From a virus, in IMG/VR virus record IMGVR_UViG_3300025896_001214, positions 1 through 47,843 of that record: a DNA stretch of 47,843 nt; one strand, written 5' to 3'. A program made the position numbers and the translations under genes. Below the pieces are notes generated by a model. The model searched no databases. It was not told where the DNA came from and saw only the letters and a program-made list of their open reading frames with translations. Below are positions 1-7,327 of the stretch, in pieces; positions within the stretch are counted from its first letter, which is position 1, and every line of letters starts with the position of its first letter.

Positions 1-386
1 AAACTAGCAGGCATGTTACCATCGTAGTGTGCCTTGACTTCACGATTTGCACTCCATAGCCTAACTGAACGTATTTTAACAAATGGTAGCGTTTCAAAAA
101 TAGATTTAAGAAACTTGGGCTGACTGGCCGATAGTTCAGTTGATATTTTTGTAGCCCATGCTGCCTTGGCTAACAATGATAAATCTTCATACAGGGCTAG
201 GCCTTCCCATTGAGTAAAGGACATCACAGGATTATCTTTACCCAGAGCACCTCGATCGATATGCTGCCGTGCAACTGCTACAACTTCACTATTCCATATT
301 CGCCAAAACTCGTTTACATCATCTAACACAAACCTAGGCAAAGCCAATGGCACAGCACCAATGCTAGAATATTTCTTTACTAGCAT
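1..386 (-). CDS. Partial 2OG-Fe(II)-oxygenase-like protein, cut by the left edge
   Basis: An open minus-strand frame runs from an ATG at 386 (or a TTG at 419, directly after the ferredoxin stop) off the left edge, giving about 128 residues. Near the visible end the protein reads VKAHYDGNMP, an H-x-D arrangement like the iron-binding pair of 2-oxoglutarate/Fe(II) oxygenases, preceded by RLWSANREV. The distal His and the 2OG-binding Arg would lie outside the window, so the assignment is tentative. It is the last visible gene of the folE-fdxA transcription unit. Two other proteins at 39185 and 39889 show a similar HxD followed by a later H...R, so this may be a third member of that class. Confidence 0.45.
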   Translation of the reverse strand, partial: MLVKKYSSIGAVPLALPRFVLDDVNEFWRIWNSEVVAVARQHIDRGALGKDNPVMSFTQWEGLALYEDLSLLAKAAWATKISTELSASQPKFLKSIFETLPFVKIRSVRLWSANREVKAHYDGNMPAS

Positions 387-421
387 TGGTACTTGTGCAA
401 GATTGATTATGTTTTCCAAAC

Positions 422-739
422 TTATTCTTCAAGTAGATGACGTTTATCTTTAACTTCTTTAAACTCTACAGCACTGTCTAACTCGGCTTTTTTCTTTGTA
501 ATAGTTGGCCACTGTAACGCAAGCCTTGCATTAAGATCAGTCCAGTAAGGATCTTTTACTTCATGCCCTGGTACAATGGCATCAACTGGACACTCGGGCA
601 CACATACTGCACAGTCAATGCAACCATCGGGATCAATAACTAAAAAGTTAGGACCTTCTTTAAAACAATCAACCGGGCATACATCTACACAATCGGTGTA
701 CTTGCACTTAACACAGCTTTCAGTGACTACAAATGTCAT
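422..739 (-). CDS. fdxA: 7Fe ferredoxin, FdxA type
   Basis: This 105-aa protein starts [17 protein letters not shown] and continues VCPVDC, then [16 protein letters not shown]. That is the cysteine layout of bacterial FdxA ferredoxins, which carry one 3Fe-4S and one 4Fe-4S cluster, and the C-terminal tail ([16 protein letters not shown]) is also FdxA-like. It would act as a low-potential cytosolic electron carrier. The ATG at 739 is preferred over an upstream in-frame codon because it lies one base after the previous stop (741). A ferredoxin could supply electrons to the radical SAM enzymes elsewhere in the window, which is inference. FdxA is far commoner in proteobacterial chromosomes than in phages, so this looks like a host-derived auxiliary gene. 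Confidence 0.93.
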   Translation of the reverse strand: MTFVVTESCVKCKYTDCVDVCPVDCFKEGPNFLVIDPDGCIDCAVCVPECPVDAIVPGHEVKDPYWTDLNARLALQWPTITKKKAELDSAVEFKEVKDKRHLLEE

Positions 740-740
740 T

Positions 741-1154
741 TTAGGTTTTCCAATTCGATTCAATATACTCTTTGTTATCTGGCTTATTGCCAGTCAGGCC
801 CAACATTCCGCGATAGGCTTGCCATGCTTCTTGTACCATTGGGTCTTCATGCCCACCTGTAGGTAACAAGTCGGCCCAAACACATTCTTCAGGCATTTGG
901 CTACGGTATGAACCAAAATTGCGCGGCTGGTGAATTTTACCTTCACGAAATAAGATGCTTGCTACACCTTGACAGGCAGCTTCATCCAATCCCATTAGAT
1001 AGTTATCCCGCCACATATAGTCAGTGACAATGCCAACTAACTGTTCTTGTGTTGTGAAACGTGTACCTGACACGATTACAATAACATCACTTTCTTCTAC
1101 GGTACCGTTGACAATGTCGCGGATGCAACGGCCCAAGCTAAATCCTACTTTCAT
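741..1154 (-). CDS. Conserved phage-type protein of unknown function
   Basis: A 137-aa soluble protein beginning [17 protein letters not shown], with a hydrophobic strand [12 protein letters not shown] and later blocks [18 protein letters not shown] and [10 protein letters not shown] do not recognise a named domain. The leading beta-strand followed by a glycine/arginine-rich turn could be a nucleotide-binding Rossmann-like start, but no full motif is visible. It overlaps the upstream phosphoribosyltransferase by an ATGA (1151-1154) and is followed after one base by fdxA, so the three are translationally coupled. Confidence 0.75.
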   Translation of the reverse strand: MKVGFSLGRCIRDIVNGTVEESDVIVIVSGTRFTTQEQLVGIVTDYMWRDNYLMGLDEAACQGVASILFREGKIHQPRNFGSYRSQMPEECVWADLLPTGGHEDPMVQEAWQAYRGMLGLTGNKPDNKEYIESNWKT

Positions 1155-1651
1155 GTGTTTCTACTCCAAAAAGATTCCCAGGGAAAGTCAATCCAAACAT
1201 CGTTTTCAAGTTTGTTGACTGCGATACTATAATAATCACTATACTCTTTGCTACTTTCGTTCTCTACTAAACTGGCCCAACGAACACTATTATGCCAGAA
1301 TTTGTCAACAAAGTCAACCTCTATTCCTGCCACACTACTAGCCCAATCTGCTTTGAGCCAAGCCTGCGTTGAGCCTGCATCATTGATGTCATCTACCAAT
1401 AAAATCTTCTTACCACCAATGACTTCATCTGGTGCCCATAGCAAGGACTCAGTGTCGGGATTATTTCGCAATGAGACCTTGACGGTGGTATGGGGTACAT
1501 TCAGGTAATGACTAATCATAGTACTAACTACCAAACCGCCACGATCCACACCAATAATCAAGTCTGGTTGCCAGTTATCTAACTGTATACTGCGAACAAT
1601 ATTGAGTACGCCGTGTTCAACATCTTGCCAAGTAAGTGATTGTTTATTCAT
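1151..1651 (-). CDS. Phosphoribosyltransferase (xanthine/guanine type)
   Basis: The 166-aa protein contains the PRPP-binding signature KILLVDDINDAGST (two adjacent Asp in a hydrophobic strand followed by a G-S-T loop) and upstream IIGVDRGGLVVS, as in Gpt-like purine phosphoribosyltransferases. It would transfer a ribose-5-phosphate from PRPP to a nucleobase, i.e. purine salvage or remodelling during infection. The Met at 1651 is chosen because it overlaps the previous stop (ATGAATAA) and the first conserved helix follows soon after; the frame extends upstream but only inside the preceding gene. The C-terminus is rich in Trp/Phe and unlike Gpt, so the acceptor base cannot be named. Confidence 0.85.
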   Translation of the reverse strand: MNKQSLTWQDVEHGVLNIVRSIQLDNWQPDLIIGVDRGGLVVSTMISHYLNVPHTTVKVSLRNNPDTESLLWAPDEVIGGKKILLVDDINDAGSTQAWLKADWASSVAGIEVDFVDKFWHNSVRWASLVENESSKEYSDYYSIAVNKLENDVWIDFPWESFWSRNT

Positions 1652-2111
1652 TTGAGTCTGGTCCTGATAATAATGCTTCCATTGCTTTGTACTCATTGTA
1701 CATTTCCTTGAGCATGGGATATTTTTCATGCATTTCAAATTTTGGTGCAAGTATCAATAAACGCTTCTTTAGTGTTTCCATCATGTCAGCTAGTTCATCA
1801 ATATCAATTGTGTTCTTGGCAGTAGTGATAGTGGTCTTGCCATACGTAGTAGTGTCAGCATGCAGTGTACTAGAACCGGCAAATGAAATAGTAGAACCAT
1901 TTGACCAGTTATTGCTAACGCTTGCATGTCCAATAGACAATCCTGCATTGGCTACACTGTTTAGCATTGTATAGTCATTTAGATCAATTGTACCAATCTC
2001 TTGTGCAATGATGCCAACACTGGTATTAGTTTCATCCCAATGAAACTCAATAGGATCAATGGACGCCAGCACATCTTTTAGTTTGTCTTTATCGCTATTG
2101 TCCATTGTCAT
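1644..2111 (-). CDS. Unknown protein with S74-chaperone-like motif
   Basis: This 155-aa protein has DPIEFHWDE...VGIIAQEI near its N-terminus. That resembles the start of the intramolecular chaperone (peptidase S74) domain of phage tail fibres, where an aromatic/Asp strand is followed by GFIAQEV. The middle is Ser/Thr/Asn rich, and the C-terminus (EKYPMLKEMYNEYKAMEALL) resembles tails seen on small phage structural proteins. It is too short for a complete S74 domain and lies among metabolic genes, so a tail role is uncertain. The start ATG at 2111 shares bases with the folE stop (TGATG). Confidence 0.65.
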   Translation of the reverse strand: MTMDNSDKDKLKDVLASIDPIEFHWDETNTSVGIIAQEIGTIDLNDYTMLNSVANAGLSIGHASVSNNWSNGSTISFAGSSTLHADTTTYGKTTITTAKNTIDIDELADMMETLKKRLLILAPKFEMHEKYPMLKEMYNEYKAMEALLSGPDSNE

Positions 2112-2833
2112 CACCGTGGAGCAAATTCTTGTTGCATTTTGATATTGTCAAAGAATTCTTTCTTTGTACCTACATCGTCCTTGAACGAACCTTTGAGCAC
2201 TGTGGTCTGTGTTAAACTAGAGTGTGCCATGATGCCGCGATTTTCACAGCATCCGTGAGTGGCTTGAATGTATACGCCTAAGTCTGTTGCGCCTGTTGCT
2301 TTTTGGATTTCCCGAGCAATGTCATTGCAAAGTTCCTCCTGGAGAGTACCTCGACGGGCACACCACTGAGCGATCCTTGTATACTTGCTAAGTCCGATGA
2401 GTTTCTCAGCCGCAATAATACCAATATAAGCAACGCCAGTAACGGGTTGGTGATGATGGCTACACATACTGCGAAGCTCGCTACGAACAACCAGCATGCC
2501 TTCATAACGGTCCGCTGAGTCATTTGGAAATGCTGTTGCGTCTGGTGCTGGTTCATATCTACCTGCCATGATTTCATTGAAGTACATTTTAGCTAATCGT
2601 TTAGCAGTACCTTTGCTGTTGGGATCTGTTTCCCTGTCAATTAACAAACTGTCTAGCACTGTTTCAAATGCCAAAGCTGCTTCACTGATCAACGTGTCCT
2701 TTTCAACATCGCTAATGTATTCACTGATGTTGTCGCCTGCCCAAAACCGTTTGTTGTTTTGTTTAAGTCTATCGCGGATCACCTGGCTAAGAGGCTTACC
2801 GTCTTCTTCTTCTTTATAATGTAGTTGTGTCAA
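2111..2833 (-). CDS. folE: GTP cyclohydrolase I
   Basis: At 240 aa it matches FolE length and has both metal/active-site blocks: MCSHHHQP (C-x2-H-H, zinc Cys and catalytic His) and HGCCENRG (second zinc Cys in the H-G-C-x3-R-G motif), plus PKR-type NSKGTAKRLAKMY near the N-terminus. It converts GTP to 7,8-dihydroneopterin triphosphate, the entry to folate and to 7-deazaguanine synthesis. With the QueD-like and TGT-like genes at 7-10 kb, the 7-deazaguanine route is the more attractive role. The start is apparently TTG: an in-frame stop lies just upstream and a GGAG at 2843-2846 is 9 nt away. A promoter lies at 2878-2906. Confidence 0.95.
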   Translation of the reverse strand: MTQLHYKEEEDGKPLSQVIRDRLKQNNKRFWAGDNISEYISDVEKDTLISEAALAFETVLDSLLIDRETDPNSKGTAKRLAKMYFNEIMAGRYEPAPDATAFPNDSADRYEGMLVVRSELRSMCSHHHQPVTGVAYIGIIAAEKLIGLSKYTRIAQWCARRGTLQEELCNDIAREIQKATGATDLGVYIQATHGCCENRGIMAHSSLTQTTVLKGSFKDDVGTKKEFFDNIKMQQEFAPR

Positions 2834-2877
2834 TTTTCATTTCTCCGATGTTAAGGCAGTGGATTGCCGTATTGTTT

Positions 2878-2906
2878 ATTGTAGCATGTATTTAGGAATT
2901 AAGCAA
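2878..2906 (-). promoter_or_regulatory. Sigma70-like promoter upstream of folE
   Basis: Minus-strand -35 TTGCTT (2901-2906) and -10 TACAAT (2878-2883) are separated by exactly 17 nt, and TGC precedes the -10 (extended -10). The -35 hexamer lies just upstream of the preceding gene's stop codon. The layout is the same as the 6795 promoter. Confidence 0.65.
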
Positions 2907-3167
2907 GACTTCGCTTGGCCAAGTGAGCAAATAAAGCATTAAATCTTCTGGCTTCTTGAAGTGAATCAGGATGGTGATATCAAACATTTCATTTGAGTAC
3001 TTGGCTGATTCAATCTTGGCCAACTTACGCCAATTGAATGAATCACCCTTGTAGTCTGTTGCTGACCATCTATTCTTGCAATTATCAATCAACCACCGCC
3101 TAATGTCCTTTAGTGTGAACACATGGGCGGCAGTTTTTACCGAAAATACTTTATCCTTGGCCGGCAT
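2892..3167 (-). CDS. Small 'LTW' family protein
   Basis: A 91-aa protein ending KKPEDLMLYLLTWPSEVLLNS. The acidic-then-hydrophobic segment ending in LTW is the same C-terminal signature as the cluster at 14.3-17.2 kb and the protein at 38278, here with a nine-residue extension. N-terminal part: VFTLKDIRRWLIDN, then NRWSATDYKGDS. Function unknown. The Met at 3167 gives a 17-nt overlap with the glutaredoxin stop and is preferred over more upstream codons that would overlap further. A promoter for folE sits across its 3' end. Confidence 0.7.
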   Translation of the reverse strand: MPAKDKVFSVKTAAHVFTLKDIRRWLIDNCKNRWSATDYKGDSFNWRKLAKIESAKYSNEMFDITILIHFKKPEDLMLYLLTWPSEVLLNS

Positions 3168-3393
3168 AGAATTCACTCGCACGGAGATCATCCCAACCGC
3201 CAATTAGTTTTCCATCAATAATGATTTGCGGAACAGTACGTGCTGTGGGCACTGCTTCTAATAAATTTTCACGAGTAAAGCCATTATGTCCCACTTTGTG
3301 CTCTGTAAAGGTTAAGTCTTTACTGTTCAACCAAGCCTTGGCTTGATCGCAATAGGGACAGTGGTCCTTGCTATAAACTACAATTGTTGTCAT
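3151..3393 (-). CDS. Glutaredoxin
   Basis: An 80-aa thioredoxin-fold protein with the dithiol active site HCPYCDQAK near residue 10, the cis-proline segment RTVPQIIID and the C-terminal GGWDDL, all in the expected places for a bacterial/phage glutaredoxin. It would reduce disulfides using glutathione; in T4-like phages such proteins serve as electron donors to ribonucleotide reductase. No reductase gene is visible in this window. It overlaps the upstream gene by ATGA (3390-3393). Confidence 0.93.
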   Translation of the reverse strand: MTTIVVYSKDHCPYCDQAKAWLNSKDLTFTEHKVGHNGFTRENLLEAVPTARTVPQIIIDGKLIGGWDDLRASEFYAGQG

Positions 3394-3554
3394 ATTCCTG
3401 ATCCGTCTTCAAATAAATTCTTTTCGTATTCTTCTAATGCTATTTGAAATTCTTCTTCTGTTAGGCCGTGCCAGCCACGACACTTTCCATCTGGACTACG
3501 ACCGCAGCCGCAGTTACCAAATTCTTCTGGATTTTCTCTTACTCTGATTTGCAT
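3390..3554 (-). CDS. CDGSH-like small Fe-S candidate
   Basis: A 54-aa protein MQIRVRENPEEF with NCGCGRSPDGKCRGWHGL, followed by an acidic helix. The C-x-C-x2-S...C-x-G-x-H pattern resembles the CDGSH iron-sulfur motif, with three Cys and one His ligands, although the usual Pro-x-Cys-Asp spacing is shortened. A metal- or cluster-binding role is inference. The start at 3554 is favoured because it overlaps the stop of the 52-aa gene (3556-3558) and the conserved region begins immediately. Confidence 0.65.
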   Translation of the reverse strand: MQIRVRENPEEFGNCGCGRSPDGKCRGWHGLTEEEFQIALEEYEKNLFEDGSGI

Positions 3555-3555
3555 A

Positions 3556-3714
3556 TTATACACCTTTTTTAATTTTATCAATAATTGCTTTTGTAGATTC
3601 TACAATGGGCATATTTGGATAATCTTCTCTTAGTAGTCGCATGTAGTTAAAGTTGACCAACATGGCCATTTTTCTCTTACGATCAATGATATCTTGTTTA
3701 GTTAGTTTTTTCAT
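3556..3714 (-). CDS. Small 52-aa basic protein
   Basis: A short reading frame fills the space between the PGDYG gene and the CDGSH-like gene. It begins MKKLTKQDIIDRKRKMAMLV, continues with NFNYMRLLREDYP and ends DKIKKGV. Its ATG (3712-3714) shares bases with the previous TGA (3711-3713), and its TAA (3556-3558) abuts the next ATG (3552-3554), the packing used throughout this genome. The protein is strongly basic, predicted helical, and without a recognisable domain. Confidence 0.6.
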   Translation of the reverse strand: MKKLTKQDIIDRKRKMAMLVNFNYMRLLREDYPNMPIVESTKAIIDKIKKGV

Positions 3715-4142
3715 ACCGCACGACTGGTGTCGTAAGTTTGTGCAAAGATATCTTTCTTTACTGCACCGTAATCACCTGTACCATGGCGAACAATATAATC
3801 GTTGCCAGCAGTGTATGCTAAGTCGCCCCATGATGTATGGATAACACCATCATGGTCAGCAAGTTTAGCCGTCTTAATAATCTTCTTGGGAACAGCAATG
3901 CCGTTACCTTGATCATCTTTGAGTGTGTTAAACTTCTCGGCAGTAATTGGATACTGCTCGCCTTTGGGGCCAGTCATGATATAATGTCCTGCCGCATACT
4001 GTACAGGTCCTTCAAGAGTCTGTACAGTTCCTGCTTGTTGTGCAACTTCATACTTTTCTTGTGCAGGCTTTTTGAATGTATCAAACCCGCCTTGCTTGAA
4101 CCAAGCATCCGTGATGCCATTTTCTAATTCATTAATTTTCAT
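3711..4142 (-). CDS. PGDYG-type domain protein
   Basis: 143 aa. The C-terminal half contains YIVRHGTGDYGAVKKDIF followed by TYD, the hallmark of PGDYG domains. Two repeats of a 'YxAGxxYIxxG/H' theme are visible (QYAAGHYIMTGPKG and AYTAGNDYIVRHGTG), so the protein is probably an internal duplication of one beta-rich unit. The N-terminus MKINELENGI loosely resembles the capsid-targeting leaders discussed in the findings. Function unknown; it is coupled to the cytidylyltransferase by an ATGA overlap. Confidence 0.7.
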   Translation of the reverse strand: MKINELENGITDAWFKQGGFDTFKKPAQEKYEVAQQAGTVQTLEGPVQYAAGHYIMTGPKGEQYPITAEKFNTLKDDQGNGIAVPKKIIKTAKLADHDGVIHTSWGDLAYTAGNDYIVRHGTGDYGAVKKDIFAQTYDTSRAV

Positions 4143-4567
4143 TGTTGTTCCTTTTGTAGCTGTGCTTCGTACACTCGCTTACGAAGGCTGCTGGATGAGA
4201 AGCTATGGTCTCTGCCGTTGAAGTATAAATCAATATTTCGCTTGTGGCAGATTTCGCGACCAGTAAACTCTTTACCTTCATACTCTACTCCTAGTATACG
4301 CACATTGATTGGTAAAGTCAACAACAGGTCTTCTAGGTCTTTTTCAGTATTGTAAACCCATACTTCGTCAACATAGCGACTACCTTTGAGTTGCATTTGT
4401 CGTTCAACAATGGTCTGCACTGGTTTGTTTTTTGTACTTCGATCTAATGTGGGATCATTTTGTAATCCACAGATCAAGTAATCACATTTGGTCTTGGCTT
4501 CGGCCAGCATTGCTACATGACCTGCATGCATCAAGTCAAATGTACTGCAAGTAAATCCTACTTTCAT
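4139..4567 (-). CDS. Glycerol-3-phosphate cytidylyltransferase-like nucleotidyltransferase
   Basis: 142 aa, starting MKVGFTCSTFDLMHAGHVAML. It has the HxGH nucleotide-binding motif (HAGH) near residue 16 and a late SSSSLRKRV segment corresponding to the ISSTxLR motif. This is the TagD/RfaE-domain nucleotidyltransferase fold, which activates a phosphorylated polyol or sugar with CTP or ATP. It follows galE and a glycosyltransferase in one coupled operon, so it probably makes a nucleotide-activated precursor for glycan or base modification. The substrate cannot be deduced. Confidence 0.88.
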   Translation of the reverse strand: MKVGFTCSTFDLMHAGHVAMLAEAKTKCDYLICGLQNDPTLDRSTKNKPVQTIVERQMQLKGSRYVDEVWVYNTEKDLEDLLLTLPINVRILGVEYEGKEFTGREICHKRNIDLYFNGRDHSFSSSSLRKRVYEAQLQKEQQ

Positions 4568-5559
4568 GCTCTACCTTTGTACTCAGCAGAGTTGTACCAT
4601 GTCCATGCAGTCTTGACAATGTTATCAATACTACTGTTTGCAGGAGTCCATCCCATAGTTTTCTTTGCCTTATCAGCATACGCAACCAACGTTGCTGGAT
4701 CGCCGGCTCGCATAGGTCCTTTATGTACCAGTACGGTACGACCTGTAATGCGCTCAACTGAATTAATAATTTCAGTAATACTCACGCCTTTACCAGTGCC
4801 AAGATTCAATTCAATTGATGTACCAGGCTCAACGGATTCGCTGTACTTGGTTGCAAGAAAGTGTGCCTCGGCAATATCTTCTACGTGCAGATAGTCGCGA
4901 ACACAAGTACCATCCTGTGTGGGATAATCTGTACCATTCAAAGTAAACACACCCTTGTTAACAATAGTTTCCATGATACGAGCAATCACATGAGTTGCTG
5001 CCTTCAATTGTCCGTGTCTAACTTTACTGTCTGCACCACATGCATTAAAGTATCGTAGAGCAACAGTTTTAAAACCATACCCTTTAGCACAATCACGTAG
5101 CATCTGTTCGGCCATTAGCTTGCTGTGTCCATAAGGACTAAGTGGAACAGTGGGACTACTTTCTGTCAAAGTATTAACTTGTGGTTCACCATACACGGCT
5201 GCGCTAGATGAGAACACCACTGTCTTATGCCAACCACGCTCGGCCAGTGAAGACAAGAGTTTAGCAGTGTTACCAACATTGTTGGCATAGTATGGTGCTG
5301 GATCTGTTACGCTTGGACCAACCAAGCTGGTGCCAGCAATGTGAATCAATGCACTTGGATTTTTATCAATCAAGGAATTGATAAAAATAGCATTGGTGAA
5401 ATCTCCTTTGATTACTTGATCCAATTGTTCAGTGATCCACGGAGAAGTAGCATTACGATCTACGCCAAGAACTTTGTAGCCAAGATCTTTGAATCGTAAT
5501 GCTGTTTGGCCGCCAATGTATCCATTGCAGCCAGTAATGGCAACCCACTTATCTGTCAT
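4564..5559 (-). CDS. galE: UDP-glucose 4-epimerase
   Basis: 331 aa from the Met at 5559 (MTDKWVAITGCNGYIGGQ), which contains the Rossmann G-x2-G-x2-G NAD motif. Other SDR features are FSSSAAVYGEP (catalytic Ser strand), SPYGHSKLMAEQ (Tyr-x3-Lys), LRYFNACGAD and RDYLHVEDIA, all typical of GalE. It interconverts UDP-glucose and UDP-galactose (or the GlcNAc/GalNAc pair). The stop of the upstream glycosyltransferase overlaps the start (TAATG), supporting this start over an 18-codon extension. Likely supplies donor sugar to the neighbouring glycosyltransferase. Confidence 0.93.
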   Translation of the reverse strand: MTDKWVAITGCNGYIGGQTALRFKDLGYKVLGVDRNATSPWITEQLDQVIKGDFTNAIFINSLIDKNPSALIHIAGTSLVGPSVTDPAPYYANNVGNTAKLLSSLAERGWHKTVVFSSSAAVYGEPQVNTLTESSPTVPLSPYGHSKLMAEQMLRDCAKGYGFKTVALRYFNACGADSKVRHGQLKAATHVIARIMETIVNKGVFTLNGTDYPTQDGTCVRDYLHVEDIAEAHFLATKYSESVEPGTSIELNLGTGKGVSITEIINSVERITGRTVLVHKGPMRAGDPATLVAYADKAKKTMGWTPANSSIDNIVKTAWTWYNSAEYKGRA

Positions 5560-6773
5560 TAGTATTTTGCTCCTGCAACATGATCGCGATAGCGATTGCC
5601 TGCGCGGTTCCATTGAGTAGCTTTACAGCCAATTCCGCCTTCGGCAACTGTGTCAGCAGTTTCCACAATGTCGATAATGCGATCAATGGTGCCATTATTC
5701 CAATCACTAATCTTGCCCATGTTAGGACTTGGTTGGTGCAGTAGTACATCAAGTTTTGCCAGGGCATCTTCCATGCTCCACGGAACGTACATACGAGTAT
5801 GATCGTTTGCAAACGTTTCGGGAAAACTACGATATGCTGGATACAACACATTACATCCAAGTGCATCAGCTTCGCTTACTGTATTGCTTACCCAATCTTG
5901 TAGCGCACAGTTAAACATTACACGGCTATCATTTACAATAGCGTAATACTGATTCTTGTTCAAGTCCTTACGGATCTTTAACTTGCCTTCTGCTTCTAAT
6001 TTGTATGCACGATCCAAGTACTTGGAATTATTACTACGCAACGGTCCACCACTTAGTACTGCAAACTCAACACCACTGTTGGGATTACGGCGATGGTATT
6101 CTTCAATCAAGTCCATAAAGAAATCTGGCTGCTTCTCTTGATCAAAACGTGCGGCAAATACCACACGCAGAGCACGTTGATCAAATCTACGAATCTCAGA
6201 GGGACCACCAACTCGTTCAATTACTTCGTCTTTGCCAAACGCAAGGCCGCTGATGTTATAGATAGGAGCTTCGTAACCTGCAATACGCATATGAGCAACC
6301 ATCTCTTCATTTGTTGCTAACACAGTTGCAAATTCATTTACCATCTTTTCGTACAAGCCCATCCACTTGCCCATGCCCCAGACATGAACAAAGTCATCAG
6401 GGTCAATTGCCTGTGCAAGGCAACGTACAAATACACGCGGGCGTTGATGATGCGGAATCTGATCCATGATGTATGGCAGCGATTCAATTCCAGGCTGGAA
6501 CATGTCTTCAAAGTAGATCACATCTTCATGTGTCACGTCACCGCTGCGCATCATCTGAACCAAATTCATCATTTGGCTCATACCAAAGTAGCTTCGGCCA
6601 TGAGCGTCTAACACTTGCCCTACACTGATTGCTTTGGTGTTGTCAATGGTACTACCAGGCACTATAACATAGTCAATGCCACGGCGTTTGAATACAGCTT
6701 CATTCCAGTCTTGCAACTGTAGTGTGTATCGACCTTCATAAGGCTCTAGGCCCATATAAAATAATTTTCTCAT
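5559..6773 (-). CDS. GT4-like glycosyltransferase
   Basis: A 404-aa protein. The central segment RVVFAARFDQEKQPDFFMDLIEEY matches the second Rossmann domain entry of GT-B (family 4) glycosyltransferases, and VSNTVSEADALGCNVLYP corresponds to the donor-binding E-x7-E/G region (here reduced). The N-terminus (MRKLFYMGLEPYEGRYTLQL) and EDVIYFEDMFQPGIESL are like phage-encoded family members. Whether the acceptor is modified DNA base, virion protein or cell envelope is not visible. It is the first gene after a strong promoter (6795-6823) and heads the galE operon. Confidence 0.78.
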   Translation of the reverse strand: MRKLFYMGLEPYEGRYTLQLQDWNEAVFKRRGIDYVIVPGSTIDNTKAISVGQVLDAHGRSYFGMSQMMNLVQMMRSGDVTHEDVIYFEDMFQPGIESLPYIMDQIPHHQRPRVFVRCLAQAIDPDDFVHVWGMGKWMGLYEKMVNEFATVLATNEEMVAHMRIAGYEAPIYNISGLAFGKDEVIERVGGPSEIRRFDQRALRVVFAARFDQEKQPDFFMDLIEEYHRRNPNSGVEFAVLSGGPLRSNNSKYLDRAYKLEAEGKLKIRKDLNKNQYYAIVNDSRVMFNCALQDWVSNTVSEADALGCNVLYPAYRSFPETFANDHTRMYVPWSMEDALAKLDVLLHQPSPNMGKISDWNNGTIDRIIDIVETADTVAEGGIGCKATQWNRAGNRYRDHVAGAKY

Positions 6774-6794
6774 TAGTATAATCCTCTATATGAT

Positions 6795-6823
6795 ATTATA
6801 GCAGAGCGCAAATGAAAAAGCAA
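6795..6823 (-). promoter_or_regulatory. Strong sigma70-like promoter, overlaps terminator
   Basis: Minus strand -35 TTGCTT (6818-6823), 17-nt spacer, -10 TATAAT (6795-6800) with TGC directly upstream. An AGAGG about 13 nt before the ATG at 6773 could be the ribosome-binding site. The -35 hexamer lies in the distal arm of the terminator that closes the previous operon. Confidence 0.8.
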
Positions 6824-6845
6824 CGGCTTTTTACACCGTTGCTTT
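6811..6845 (-). terminator. Intrinsic terminator after the clamp/TGT operon
   Basis: Perfect 10-bp inverted repeat: AAAGCAACGG (6817-6826) and CCGTTGCTTT (6836-6845), loop 9 nt. On the minus strand the stem is followed by a run of T (6815-6819), 9 nt after the stop at 6854. Confidence 0.88.
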
Positions 6846-6853
6846 CACCAATA

Positions 6854-7327
6854 TTACAAGCGGTTAGGCATGCAACATAAACCATCTTCAGTATGCACAG
6901 TTTCCTGTGCCCAGATGCTCTTGTATAATCCAACGTGGATTTTAAGAGCCTTGTGAGCACGTTCGCGCCCACTTTGAATATTGACCGTGTAGGTAAAACT
7001 ACGGTCACCGCTGGCTTCGTGTGTACGAAGCTCCGGGGTATCAATAGAGTATGCAAAGATCATACCGCTATTGCACAAGTCCAGCAAGTACTGGTTGTAA
7101 AAATCTAGTGGCAAGTGCCCTAGTTCTGCTGTCAACACACCATCATACAACTCACTGATCTTCAACAAATCAAACTTGATGTGATTGATGTTAAGACCAG
7201 CACGTCGAGGTTGGTACTGAGTGTTGTTGTTATAACCACGCTGTTCACGTGGGCCACGGTTGTCGCGATTGCCGCGATCATTATTAAACTTAACGTGATT
7301 GTTAAGCGTATTGCTTGATGCATCCAT
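6854..7327 (-). CDS. Unknown protein with Asn/Arg-rich N-terminus
   Basis: 157 aa. The first ~45 residues are low-complexity and rich in N, R, G and Q (NNDRGNRDNRGPREQRGYNN), suggesting a flexible nucleic-acid-binding tail. A folded domain follows, with DLLKISELYDGVLTAELGHL, YNQYLLDLCNSGMIFAYS and SFTYTVNIQSGRERAHKAL. No family is recognised. The start at 7327 has GGAGG 9 nt upstream; another ATG at 7336 abuts that GGAGG and is less likely. It overlaps the QueD-like gene by 26 nt and ends at the operon terminator. Confidence 0.7.
   Translation of the reverse strand: MDASSNTLNNHVKFNNDRGNRDNRGPREQRGYNNNTQYQPRRAGLNINHIKFDLLKISELYDGVLTAELGHLPLDFYNQYLLDLCNSGMIFAYSIDTPELRTHEASGDRSFTYTVNIQSGRERAHKALKIHVGLYKSIWAQETVHTEDGLCCMPNRL

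Noticed and set aside
3711-4142. Reading the PGDYG protein as another capsid-packaged protein
   Set aside because: The N-terminus MKINEL is leader-like, but no hydrophobic-x-Glu site follows soon and the operon is metabolic; kept only as a weak possibility.
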